Below the pieces are notes generated by a model. It worked only from the letters and a program-made list of their open reading frames with translations. It ran no database searches and was not told the origin of the DNA. A stretch of DNA of 43,019 bases from an uncultured Bacilli bacterium (GTDB taxonomy: Bacteria > Bacillota_I > Bacilli_A > RF39 > UBA660): assembly GCA_910586295.1 (NCBI GenBank), contig CAJUGE010000068.1:1-43019 (forward strand), in the 5' to 3' direction. Below, piece after piece: positions 31,251 through 39,642 of the stretch (the stretch's first letter is position 1; every line of letters begins with the position of its first letter). The position numbers and the translations under genes were made by a program.

Positions 31251-31574
31251 ATGAATAAAAAATTACCAAATGTTTTTGCTAATAAAAATACAGGAATTGT
31301 TAATAATAACAAAGAAATGTATTATTCTGGAGAGGAAATTAATAAGAGAAATTTGGAAAGTGATACTGATAAAAGTATAAAAAGTATAATTATAAGAAAA
31401 AAGATAAATGATTTATTTAATAGTGAAAATTTTGTTTATAAGGTTAATGTGGTTATTACTACAATGGATGGAGATAAGGAGTGTACTTTGATTGCTAAAA
31501 ATAATGATAGTTTATTAACTATTAATAATGAAAGTATAAGTATTAATGAAATTATTGATATTAGAAAGATGTAA
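31251..31574 (+). CDS. Hypothetical protein
   Basis: Unrecognised 107-aa protein. The N-terminal half is Asn/Lys-rich and probably disordered (LPNVFANKNTGIVNNNKEMYY). The C-terminal half looks like a small beta barrel (YKVNVVITTMDGDKECTLIA, SLLTINNESISINEIIDI). RBS TTAGGTGGTG precedes the ATG. A long-stem terminator lies between it and miaB. In a sporulating host it might be spore-related, but nothing in the sequence proves this. Confidence 0.6.
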   Translation: MNKKLPNVFANKNTGIVNNNKEMYYSGEEINKRNLESDTDKSIKSIIIRKKINDLFNSENFVYKVNVVITTMDGDKECTLIAKNNDSLLTINNESISINEIIDIRKM

Positions 31575-31631
31575 TATTTATGTAAATTGTGAAGTAAAAC
31601 TATGTGTATAACTTACATTCTGTTAACAATT

Positions 31632-31671
31632 CTAATGACATTTAAATGTTGTTAGAGTTCTTTTCTTTTTC
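31632..31671 (+). terminator. Terminator before miaB
   Basis: CTAATGACATTT (31632-31643) pairs with AAATGTTGTTAG (31644-31655) through a TTTAAA turn, followed by T-rich sequence. Confidence 0.65.
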
Positions 31672-31714
31672 AGTAAATTTTGTTATAATACGTAACAGAA
31701 ATGAAGGTGTTATT

Positions 31715-33136
31715 ATGAATTTACCAAATATGTTAGAGGCTAAGAAACGTGATAAAAATAGTAATATAGAGATTTATGATTATAAAGAAGTTAAGATTGA
31801 TGAAAATTTGGTAGGTAAGAAGTTTTTTGTTAGAACTTATGGATGTCAGATGAATGAACATGATGGGGAAAGGGTTAAGGGAGTTTTACTTAGTCAAGGT
31901 TTGATAGAGTGTGAGACTTTGGATGAAGCTGATTTGGCTATTTTAAATACATGCGCGATAAGAGAGAACGCTCATGATAAGGTTTTTGGGTTTATGGGAC
32001 TTGTGAAGAAGATGAAAGAAAGTAAACCTGATATGCTTCTTGGTATATGCGGATGTATGGCTCAAGAGGAGGTAGTAGTTGATGAGATTAAGTCTAAGTA
32101 TAAGTATGTTGATTTTGTTTTTGGGACACATAATTTAGATAAGATGATTGAAGTTATTAATGAAAGAGTTAGAACAGGTAGACAAAATATTGAAGTTTAT
32201 AGTATTCTTGGTAATGTTTGTGAGGGTATTCCAGAGAGACGTGATAGTAAGTATTCTGCTTGGGTTGATATAATTTTGGGGTGTGATAAATTTTGTACTT
32301 ATTGTATAGTTCCTTATACTCGTGGTACTCAAAGAAGTAGGAAGTATGAAGATATAATAAGTGAAGTTAATAGATTAAAGAGTGAGGGTTATAAAGAGAT
32401 TACTTTGCTTGGACAAAATGTTAATGCTTATGGTAAAGATTTTTATGAGGATTATAATCTTTCAAATTTACTTAGAGATGTGAGTGATACTGGGATAGAG
32501 AGGATTCGTTTTGTTACTAGTCATCCTTGGGATTTTACAGATGAGATGATAGATGTAATAGCAGAATGTGATAATGTTATGCCTTATGTGCATTTGCCTA
32601 TTCAATCTGGAAGTGATAAGATTTTAAAATTAATGGGTAGGAAGTATACAAAAAAAGAGTATCTTGAGTTGTATAATAAGATTAGAAATAGGGTTAAAGG
32701 TGTTAGTATTACAACTGATATTATTGTAGGTTTTCCAGGAGAGACAGAGGAAGATTTTCAGTGTACACTTGATGTGGTTAATGAATGTAAGTTTGATGGG
32801 GCATTTACTTTTGCGTTTAGCCCTAGAGTTGGGACACCTGCAGAGAAGTTAGAAGATAATACTAATATTGAAGATAAGAATGAGAGACTACATAGACTTA
32901 ATGAAGTTGTAAATAAGTATAGTAATGAAGCTAATCAGAGATGTGTTGGCAGTGTTATGAAGTGCTTGGTTATAGGTAAGAGTGAAAAGGATGAGAGTAA
33001 GTATATGGGATATACAGAGAATATGAAGCTTGTAAATATAGTAAGTAGTGAAGATGTAATAGGAAAAATAGTTGAAGTTAAGATAGATGAAGCAAAGAGT
33101 TTTAGTTTGAATGGCACTAGGGTAGAAGAGTGTTAA
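31715..33136 (+). CDS. miaB: tRNA methylthiotransferase MiaB
   Basis: 473-aa radical-SAM enzyme that adds a methylthio group to i6A37 of tRNAs. The N-terminal UPF0004 domain holds three cluster cysteines (TYGCQMN, NTCAIREN, GICGCMAQ). The radical-SAM CxxxCxxC is GCDKFCTYCIVPYTRG, and a C-terminal TRAM domain follows. Start ATG 31715 (GAAGGTG 6 bp upstream) is used. A -10 box TATAAT lies at 31684-31689. In Bacillus miaB lies just upstream of cotE (with ymcA between); here tRNA-Thr and the serine-recombinase region intervene. Confidence 0.95.
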   Translation: MNLPNMLEAKKRDKNSNIEIYDYKEVKIDENLVGKKFFVRTYGCQMNEHDGERVKGVLLSQGLIECETLDEADLAILNTCAIRENAHDKVFGFMGLVKKMKESKPDMLLGICGCMAQEEVVVDEIKSKYKYVDFVFGTHNLDKMIEVINERVRTGRQNIEVYSILGNVCEGIPERRDSKYSAWVDIILGCDKFCTYCIVPYTRGTQRSRKYEDIISEVNRLKSEGYKEITLLGQNVNAYGKDFYEDYNLSNLLRDVSDTGIERIRFVTSHPWDFTDEMIDVIAECDNVMPYVHLPIQSGSDKILKLMGRKYTKKEYLELYNKIRNRVKGVSITTDIIVGFPGETEEDFQCTLDVVNECKFDGAFTFAFSPRVGTPAEKLEDNTNIEDKNERLHRLNEVVNKYSNEANQRCVGSVMKCLVIGKSEKDESKYMGYTENMKLVNIVSSEDVIGKIVEVKIDEAKSFSLNGTRVEEC

Positions 33137-33163
33137 TAAGGTAAACTTTGTTTATCTTAAAAT

Positions 33164-33237
33164 GCCAGATTAGTTAAATGGTATAACAGAGCCATGGTAA
33201 GGCTCAGTAGACTGTTCGATTCAGTCATTTGGCACCA
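33164..33237 (+). tRNA. tRNA-Thr (GGT)
   Basis: Acceptor GCCAGAT/ATTTGGC, anticodon GGT in a GAGCC/GGCTC stem, CCA encoded. Solitary tRNA at the left border of the second mobile region. Confidence 0.93.
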
Positions 33238-33279
33238 TATAGATAGGAAACTCGAACTTTTCGAGTAAGTAATAAATTA

Positions 33280-33303
33280 CTAGCTAGAAATAGTTAGTTT
33301 TTT
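33280..33303 (+). terminator. Terminator of tRNA-Thr
   Basis: CTAGCTA (33280-33286) pairs with TAGTTAG (33291-33297, one G-T) around GAAA, followed by six T. Confidence 0.75.
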
Positions 33304-33331
33304 GTTGTTTAAGAAAGTGAGAGTGATATAT

Positions 33332-33607
33332 ATGACAATTGAAACTAAAGAACTTGTAATAAGTGAGGAATTAAAAAAGAAAATAGATATGATATGTAAG
33401 TTTGCTTGTGTTAAGTATGAACTTATTAATGGATGTATCATTAATCTTAAAAACACTAATATTGCTTATACAAAGCCACATATATTAAAAGTTAATGGTA
33501 ATGACTATTTATTATTTGATGAGTGTGATGACATTTTTATAAATGGTTATAACAAAAAAATAAAATTTAAAGATTTAGAAAAATATTTAAAATCAAGTTT
33601 ATTGTAA
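33332..33607 (+). CDS. Hypothetical small protein at the left end of the serine-recombinase region
   Basis: 91-aa protein from ATG 33332 (purine-rich AAGTGAGAGTGA upstream; the ORF can extend to 33302 but that start lies in the tRNA terminator). It has a mixed alpha/beta composition, two closely spaced cysteines (MICKFACVKYE) and no membrane segment. It is immediately upstream of the recombinase and may be element-borne. No family recognised. Confidence 0.5.
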   Translation: MTIETKELVISEELKKKIDMICKFACVKYELINGCIINLKNTNIAYTKPHILKVNGNDYLLFDECDDIFINGYNKKIKFKDLEKYLKSSLL

Positions 33608-33655
33608 TTTATAGAAAAAATGATAAAATAGTTTATCAAAAAGGAGGAATGATTA

Positions 33656-35512
33656 ATGAACGAAACAAATAAAATTGCAGGGATATATGTTAGAGTGAGC
33701 ACAGAAGAACAAAGTCGTGAGGGTTTTAGTTTAAAAGAACAAGAAGAAAGATTAAAAGAGTTTTGTCAGTTTAAAAGATATTCTATCTATAAAGTTTATA
33801 AAGATGCAGGGATAAGCGCCAAAAATGATAAGAGACCAGCTTATCAAGAAATGATGAATGATGTTAGAAATAAAAATATAAATGTTATTGTTGCTTTTAA
33901 ATTAGATAGATTAACTAGAAGTGTTTATGATATTGAAAAATTAATGAAAATAGTAAATGATAATGAGTGTGATATAGATTGTATGGCAGATGAATCAAAT
34001 ACTACTACTTCAAATGGTAGAATGATAATGAGAATAATGACTAGTGTATCACAAAATGAAATAGAAAAATGTAGTGAGAGAACTAAATTTGGAATGGCTG
34101 GGGCAATTCGTTCTGGGCACATCCCAAATCAGCCACCTTTAGGTTTTAAAAGAGTAAATAAAAAAGTTAATTCCAGATCCATTAAAGACATAATTATAAG
34201 AATATTTGATTTATATTTAGAAGGTAAAAGTTATCAAATTATTGCTAATATATATAATGATGAACAAGTTTTAGGTAAAACTAACTGGAGAGATTCAACA
34301 ATAAATCATATTATGACAAATGAACTTTATAAAGGTGATTATGTTCATGGTAAAAGGACGAAACATCCAACTTATTATGAAAATGTTGTAGAACCTTTAG
34401 TATCTAAACAAAAGTGGGATGATTGTCAGTACCAAAAACTTAGAAATGCTAGGCACTATGAAAGAACTGCTACATATTTATTTACTAATAAATTAAAATG
34501 CTCTTCTTGTGGTAGATTTTTAGGTGGATGTGCAACAACTAAGCCTAATGGTAAAAAATACTATTATTACAAATGTGAACATTGTAAGATTACTTATAAA
34601 GAAAAAGAAATAGAACAAGAATTAATGGCTTGTATACTTGAACTAATTAAAACAGATATGATGATAAATGATTACTATACACCATTTATTAAATCAAAAT
34701 TAGATAATAAAGATATTAATTATGAGAAAGAATTAAAAGAACTAGATAAACAGTTAGATAGAATAAAATCAGTTTATATTAAAGGCATTATGAAAATAGA
34801 TGATTTCGAACAGGAAATTAAACAAATAGAATTTAAAAAACAGAAATTAAATAAGGAGTGGCAAGATCAAAAACAATATGAAAATTTAAACTTCACTATT
34901 GATGATTTATTAATACTAGAAGATAAATATAATCTTGATACTTTCATTAATCCAAGAGAATTTATGAATAGAATAATAAACTATCAAAATAAATCGCGAG
35001 AAGATAGACAAAAAATGATTTCTACTTATATTGATAATTTAGAAATTAGTAAAAATCACAATAAATTAAAGATTGAACATTATCATTTTAGGAAAAGTTT
35101 CTTAACTGATTTATTAACTTTTAATGAAGAATATAATTTGCCTTTAAATTATTCATTGTTTGAAGATGAATATGGAATTCCTATCCCACAGAATAATGAA
35201 GTTAAAACTAAAGAAGAATCAAGAAATTATTTTAATAAATTAAATAGTATTTTAGGTAATGAATATAAATTAAATTATTATGAAATAGATACTGATGATG
35301 ACTTAACTAACCTAAAAATATCTAGTGAAATAGAAGTTGAAAAGATAATTAGATTAATTACTTTAAAGATTGAAAAATTTGATAATGGTAATTTAAAATT
35401 AGGAGTTATCACAGTAGATTTAAGTGATATAAAAGATAGCAAAAATAATCAAATATTTAAAGAATTATTAGGAAAAATAAAAGATGCTTTTAAAGAGGAT
35501 GAATTTGTCTAA
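33656..35512 (+). CDS. Large serine recombinase
   Basis: 618-aa site-specific recombinase of the large serine (TndX/phiC31-like) class. The resolvase catalytic domain has nucleophile S15 (YVRVSTEEQS) and the arginine cluster KLDRLTRS. A recombinase domain follows (about 165-270), then a zinc ribbon with CSSCG...CEHC (about 283-320), a coiled-coil segment (about 355-405) and an unusually long C-terminal extension (420-618). Typical members are 450-550 aa. RBS AAAGGAGGA precedes the ATG. An inverted repeat spans its stop codon. It probably mobilised the region to about 39.2 kb. Confidence 0.9.
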   Translation: MNETNKIAGIYVRVSTEEQSREGFSLKEQEERLKEFCQFKRYSIYKVYKDAGISAKNDKRPAYQEMMNDVRNKNINVIVAFKLDRLTRSVYDIEKLMKIVNDNECDIDCMADESNTTTSNGRMIMRIMTSVSQNEIEKCSERTKFGMAGAIRSGHIPNQPPLGFKRVNKKVNSRSIKDIIIRIFDLYLEGKSYQIIANIYNDEQVLGKTNWRDSTINHIMTNELYKGDYVHGKRTKHPTYYENVVEPLVSKQKWDDCQYQKLRNARHYERTATYLFTNKLKCSSCGRFLGGCATTKPNGKKYYYYKCEHCKITYKEKEIEQELMACILELIKTDMMINDYYTPFIKSKLDNKDINYEKELKELDKQLDRIKSVYIKGIMKIDDFEQEIKQIEFKKQKLNKEWQDQKQYENLNFTIDDLLILEDKYNLDTFINPREFMNRIINYQNKSREDRQKMISTYIDNLEISKNHNKLKIEHYHFRKSFLTDLLTFNEEYNLPLNYSLFEDEYGIPIPQNNEVKTKEESRNYFNKLNSILGNEYKLNYYEIDTDDDLTNLKISSEIEVEKIIRLITLKIEKFDNGNLKLGVITVDLSDIKDSKNNQIFKELLGKIKDAFKEDEFV

Positions 35513-35813
35513 TCATCCTACTATAAAGATATAAAATGCTTTAATTATAAGAGTTAAACAATTATTCATCCTTAATATCAACCTACAAAGTAGGATGAAT
35601 TTTGCAAGTGCAAAAATCAGATTTGTGTATATGCAATTCCTTATGGAATAAGGGTTAAATTGCATAAGATACACAAACTTCTTATCCTGCTTCTTTAGAT
35701 ATTATTAAATTTTATAATATTTTCATCCTATTTAATTATTTTGAAATTACCTAACTAGGTAGATTATATTTTTAAAAGATAGTATAATTATATTAAATAA
35801 AGGAGATGATATT
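35513..35813 (+). other. Noncoding region with two long inverted repeats
   Basis: No gene. ATTCATCCT (35564-35572) pairs with AGGATGAAT (35592-35600) around an inner CCTAC-AAA-GTAGG hairpin. A second, longer structure spans 35623-35676: TTGTGTAT/ATACACAA, ATGCAATT/AATTGCAT and CCTTAT/ATAAGG, 22 pairs in three blocks. The word TCATCCT (or its complement AGGATGA) recurs around 35495, 35514, 35566, 35592 and 35721. A palindrome TACCTAACTAGGTA lies near 35749-35762. Possible recombinase-binding or regulatory sites. Confidence 0.55.
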
Positions 35814-36821
35814 GTGCTAGAAAATAATTATTTTGAACTTTTAGAAGATATTAAATCTACTTTAATAACTACTAGAAATAAGGTTATAGAAAACGCTAAT
35901 AAAGATTTGATTATTATGTATTATAATATTGGTTTAAAATTGATAGAAAATAATAAATGGGGTTCTTCATTTATAGATACTTTATCAAAGGATTTAAAAA
36001 TTGAATTTCCAAACATTAAAGGAATGTCTGCTAGAAATCTAAGATATATGCAAAAGTTTGCTAAAGAATATAATAGAGACGAATTTTTGCAAGAAGTCCT
36101 TGCAAAATTGTCTTGGAATCATAATCAAATATTATTAGATAAAATAAAAGATAAAAACGAGAGAAATTGGTATGCAACTAAATGTATTGAAAATGGTTGG
36201 TCTACTACTGTATTATCTCATCAAATATCATTAAAATTATACGACAGACAAGCATTACTTGAAAATAAAACAGAAAATTATAGTAAAACATTACCTAGTT
36301 CTATAAGTGATCAAGCAAGAGAAATGTTAAAAGATCCATACATATTTGATTTTTTAACTGAGAAAGAAGATATGAAAGAATTAGAAATAGAAAAAGAACT
36401 AACTTCTAATATTACAAAATTACTGCTAGAATTAGGAAATGGATTTGCTTTTATAGGAAGACAATATCATTTAGAAATAGGAAATAAGGATTATTATTTT
36501 ATAATTTGAAAGTTAAAAGTTATGTTGTTGTTGAACTTAAGACTACAGAGTTTAAACCAGAATATGCAGGACAATTAAACTTTTATTTATCTGCAGTTGA
36601 TGAATATGTAAAAGATGAAAATGATAATCCAACTTTTGGTATATTATTGTGTAAAGAAAAAGATAAGATTACAGCAGAACTCTCACTTAAAGAATATTAA
36701 TAAGCCAATTGGTGTAAGTGAATATAAATTATTGTCTGATTTACCAGAATATTTAAAAAGTACTTTACCAAGTATTAGCGATATAGAAAAAAGATTAGAA
36801 AAGTTTGATTATGAAGAATAA
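35814..36821 (+). pseudogene. DUF1016 (YhcG-type) PDDEXK nuclease, two frameshifts
   Basis: From GTG 35814 (AGGAG 8 bp upstream) the sequence has the DUF1016 N-terminal domain (LLEDIKSTLITTRN, SARNLRYMQKFA, LSWNHNQILLDKI), then the start of the C-terminal PDDEXK-like domain (IGRQYHLEIGNKDYYF). The frame stops at TGA 36507, but the nuclease core continues in the +2 frame (FYNLKVKSYVVVELKT, EFKPEYAGQLNFYLSAVDE) to about 36686. A single extra base then shifts it again (NINKPIGVSEYKLLSDLPEY) to the stop at 36819. A small deletion near 36497 and a 1-bp insertion near 36684 explain the breaks. Confidence 0.85.
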
Positions 36822-36901
36822 TTATTAAATAAATATTTTATAATTAGTTATATAAATAGTAAGTGATCGCTGAGATTAAAAATAAAAAGGAGAATTAAAA
36901 T

Positions 36902-37354
36902 ATGGTACATTTAGTATATTGTGATGATAAATCAAAAGAATTAAATAAGATTTTAGATGGTAGTAAAACAATGATTATAAGAGGTGCAGCAGGAAGAAAA
37001 ATACCACATAGCAGAGTATTTAAAGATGAGATACTTTATTTTATGGAAAAAGGAACAAAAAAGATAACAGCAAAGGCAGTTGTAAAAGATGTTCAAAACT
37101 ATGTAAAATTAATTGATGAAGAAATAACAAAAACTATTGAAGATAATAATAATCAATTACAGTTAACTGATAAGCAAAAAGAAAGATGGCACAAAAAATG
37201 CTTATGTCTAGTTGAATTTACAAATGTAGAAGAAATTACAGCATTAGATTTTGACCATCAAGGAAATATGGACGATTGGTTAATTATTGAAAAAATAGAA
37301 GATGTAGTTGTAGGTACAAGTGTTCCTTACAACTATGAAAAATCAAGATTTTAG
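36902..37354 (+). CDS. ASCH-domain-like protein
   Basis: 150-aa soluble protein. KELNKILDGSKTMIIRGAAG with IPHSRV and a later LCLVEFTNVEEI strand match the ASCH/PUA-like beta-barrel pattern, a fold linked to RNA binding or nucleotide modification. It lies 13 bp before a DUF5131 gene; ASCH-type and DUF5131 genes are often neighbours in mobile cargo. RBS AAAAGGAG precedes the ATG. Unlike the genes on either side it is intact. Confidence 0.6.
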   Translation: MVHLVYCDDKSKELNKILDGSKTMIIRGAAGRKIPHSRVFKDEILYFMEKGTKKITAKAVVKDVQNYVKLIDEEITKTIEDNNNQLQLTDKQKERWHKKCLCLVEFTNVEEITALDFDHQGNMDDWLIIEKIEDVVVGTSVPYNYEKSRF

Positions 37355-37366
37355 GAGTAAAATAAT

Positions 37367-38083
37367 ATGGCAATGTGGAATCCGTGGCGAGGGTGTAAAA
37401 AATGTAGTGATGGTTGTTTACATTGCTATATTCATAAAGACGATTCAAAAAGGAATATAAATACAAATGATATTGTAAAAACAAAAGACTTTGAAAAGCT
37501 AATAAAAAAATTAAAAAATGGTAATTATAAAATGAAATCTGGAATTGTTTATTTATGTTTTTCTACTGATTTTCTAATAGAAGAAGCAGATGAGTGAAGA
37601 TATGAATGTTGGAAAATGATTAAAGAAAGACACGACTGTACTTTTTTGTTTCTAACAAAAAGAATTGATAGATTTATGAAATGTATTCCAGATGACTGGA
37701 AAGATGGATACGATAATGTAGTTGTATGCTGCACTATTGAAAATCAAAAAAATGCAGATTATAAATTATCAATTTTTAAAGATTTACCAATAAAACATAA
37801 ATGTATAACAGCACAGCCATTATTAGAAAATATTGATATTGAAAAGTATCTTGATAATATAGAATTAGTTGTTGTTGGTGGAGAATCTGATATAAATGCA
37901 AGACCATTAGATTATGCTTGGGTACTTAATATCAGAGAACAATGTGTAAGACAAAATGTTAATTTTGAATTTAGACAATGCGGAACTTATTTTATAAAAG
38001 ATGGAAAGCAATATAAGTTACAGACAAAAGACTTGTGTAAACAAGCAAAATTAGCAGATATTGATTTTAAAGTTAAAAGATAA
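37367..38083 (+). pseudogene. DUF5131 (phage Gp37/Gp68-like) gene with in-frame TGA
   Basis: ATG 37367 opens a typical DUF5131 protein: NPWRGCKKCSDGCLHCYIHK with its Cys cluster. The frame meets TGA at 37595-37597 and continues in the same frame (RYECWKMIKERHDCTFLFLT, ENIELVVVGGESDINARPL). In the family the interrupted position is a conserved tryptophan (EADEWR), so one G-to-A change (TGG to TGA) explains it. Because TGA is a stop elsewhere here, the gene is most simply dead. Original length about 238 aa. Function of the family unknown; it is common in phages and islands. Confidence 0.8.
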
Positions 38084-38175
38084 ATTACAATTTGTGGAGT
38101 AGATTATTTAAGATTTACTATTTTTTGCTACAATTAAGAAAAATAATTTACTATAATTCATTACTAATAACTAGA

Positions 38176-38193
38176 TGTCAAAGACTTTTGACA
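38176..38193 (+). promoter_or_regulatory. Operator/promoter of the XRE regulator
   Basis: TGTCAAA (38176-38182) and TTTGACA (38187-38193) form a perfect 18-bp palindrome. The right arm contains a consensus -35 TTGACA (38188-38193); TATAAA follows at 38213. Likely site of autorepression by the HTH protein encoded downstream. Confidence 0.65.
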
Positions 38194-38237
38194 GACAAAA
38201 ATATTTCTTTCATATAAAATGTAATTGGAGGTGCAAA

Positions 38238-38819
38238 ATGAATGTTGGAGCAAGAATTAAAAAATACAGAGAAAAACAAAATATTTCACAAGATGAATTA
38301 GCATTGAAAGTTTTTGTTTCAAGACAAACAATATCTAATTGGGAGACAAATAAAAGTTTTCCTGATATAAAAAGTTTAACTATGTTATCTAACATTTTTC
38401 ATGTAACTCTAGATGATTTTATAAAAGGAGATATAGAGGAGATGAAAAGGATAGTAAGTAAAGAAAAAATAGAAAAATTTAATATAATGAGTTATATTTT
38501 CCTAGTAGAAATGCTAATTGTTATGTTTAGTGCATATCCATTATTTACCTTAGATGGATACATTGGTGTTATTATTTGGGCATTATTTTTTGTAATAACA
38601 TTTGTAACAGCAATAGTCATTGAAAAATTTAAAAAGAAGAATGATATTCAAACTTATAAAGAGATTATTGCTTTTATGGAAAATAAATCATTATCTTATG
38701 AAGAAGTACAACAAGAAATTGGAAAAAGAAATTATCAAAAAATATTGTTAGCGATTTTGACAGGTTTAATAACATTTATTATTTTTATAATTGAAATATT
38801 CATAATGAAAGAATTATAG
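38238..38819 (+). CDS. XRE-family regulator with membrane domain
   Basis: 193-aa protein. The N-terminal Cro/C1-type helix-turn-helix (residues 5-60) contains KYREKQNISQDELALKVFVS and RQTISNWE. Two membrane segments follow (about 88-106 and 112-133), then a cytoplasmic stretch and a third hydrophobic helix at the C-terminus. This membrane-tethered XRE design is common in Firmicutes. Start ATG 38238 follows TGGAGGTG. A perfect palindrome covers its -35 box. The next small gene is 26 bp downstream. Confidence 0.8.
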   Translation: MNVGARIKKYREKQNISQDELALKVFVSRQTISNWETNKSFPDIKSLTMLSNIFHVTLDDFIKGDIEEMKRIVSKEKIEKFNIMSYIFLVEMLIVMFSAYPLFTLDGYIGVIIWALFFVITFVTAIVIEKFKKKNDIQTYKEIIAFMENKSLSYEEVQQEIGKRNYQKILLAILTGLITFIIFIIEIFIMKEL

Positions 38820-38845
38820 TAAAAAGAGATTTTAGGAGGTAGAAT

Positions 38846-38953
38846 ATGGAATTTTGGATATTTATGATACTATTTATATTTATTGGTGGAGGCTGTACAC
38901 TTACTGGTACTTGGTGGAGTAAAAAGAAAAAAGAAAACAATCAAAAAAAATAA
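38846..38953 (+). CDS. Small single-TM protein
   Basis: 35-aa protein from ATG 38846 behind TTAGGAGGT. One hydrophobic helix (MEFWIFMILFIFIGGGC) leads into a Lys-rich tail. It is probably cotranscribed with the XRE regulator; a strong terminator follows at 38981. Function unknown. Confidence 0.55.
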   Translation: MEFWIFMILFIFIGGGCTLTGTWWSKKKKENNQKK

Positions 38954-38980
38954 GTTATTATTAAAAATTACAATTTTTCG

Positions 38981-39014
38981 AACAGATTAATTTATAAAAA
39001 TTAGTCTGTTTTTG
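38981..39014 (+). terminator. Terminator at the right part of the mobile region
   Basis: AACAGATTAATTT (38981-38993) pairs with AAATTAGTCTGTT (38998-39010, one T-G), followed by T-run. Confidence 0.8.
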
Positions 39015-39212
39015 TTCCTAAAATTATAAAATTATGCTATATTTATATTAGTTAGTAATTTTTACTACCTACTATTGCTTTTGAGAAAAGTTATTCGACT
39101 TCTTCTTCACAGGCACCATTGAGCAATCTGTCCGAACTTTTATAGTTTAAGACTTAAATATATAAGTATCAATTTCAAATAAGAAGTTGGTACTTTTTAA
39201 GTGTTTAAGTAA
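39015..39212. other. Intergenic region, probable right border of the mobile region
   Basis: About 200 bp without a supported gene. A short open stretch ending at 39150 (STSSSQAPLSNLSELL) may be the tail of a broken gene. I could not find a convincing att repeat matching the left side. Confidence 0.4.
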
Positions 39213-39596
39213 AGGAGGACAGATTTTAAAGATATTCTTTTTGATGATAGTAATAGAGCTTTAATTAGTCATTTGAGAGAGTCTTATGATAAAGATAGTG
39301 TTTATTCTTCACTTAACTTTATTCCTGGAATTAATTATGCACAGCTAGTGGAAGAAGTACAGGAGAGAATAGTTAGTATGAATCCAGATTTTCATAATTT
39401 TGATGCTACTTATAGGATGCTACTTCCTAATTCAGTTGGTATAGTGGATGGAAGAGAAGTAAATGGACTTCAAGTTAGAACATTTGTTGGTACTGACAAA
39501 ATAATTGGAATGTATCCATTCGAGCCTTGTCAAGATTTTGATAAAGATATGGAGAGTGTAAATGAGAATTTACATAGAGTTTTAAATTTAAAATAA
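39213..39596 (+). CDS. Hypothetical protein, start codon unclear
   Basis: The frame is open from 39213, where it overlaps a perfect AGGAGG (39213-39218), to TAA 39596. About 124 residues could be coding (FKDILFDDSNRALISHLRES, then GINYAQLVEEVQER). No ATG, GTG or TTG lies at the proper distance after AGGAGG; codon 39225 is TTT and the first TTG is 39273, without a ribosome binding site. Either the start was mutated, ATT 39234 is used, or the gene was truncated by the element to its left. The product is not recognised. It lies 46 bp before cotE. Confidence 0.5.
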   Translation, partial: RRTDFKDILFDDSNRALISHLRESYDKDSVYSSLNFIPGINYAQLVEEVQERIVSMNPDFHNFDATYRMLLPNSVGIVDGREVNGLQVRTFVGTDKIIGMYPFEPCQDFDKDMESVNENLHRVLNLK

Positions 39597-39642
39597 TTCA
39601 CTAATAAATCATTTGGGCATATATTATTACTAGGTGATTATT

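Noticed and set aside
39085..39118. tRNA 3'-end-like segment (TTCGAC ... GGCACCA) as attR matching tRNA-Thr at 33164
   Set aside because: Only TTCGA and the 8-bp GGCACCAT match; the acceptor strand and spacing differ, no 5' half exists, and serine recombinases do not need tRNA sites.
39597..39642. Sporulation sigma-factor promoter before cotE
   Set aside because: CATATATT resembles a sigma-E/K -10 box, but no -35 element lies at the correct spacing.
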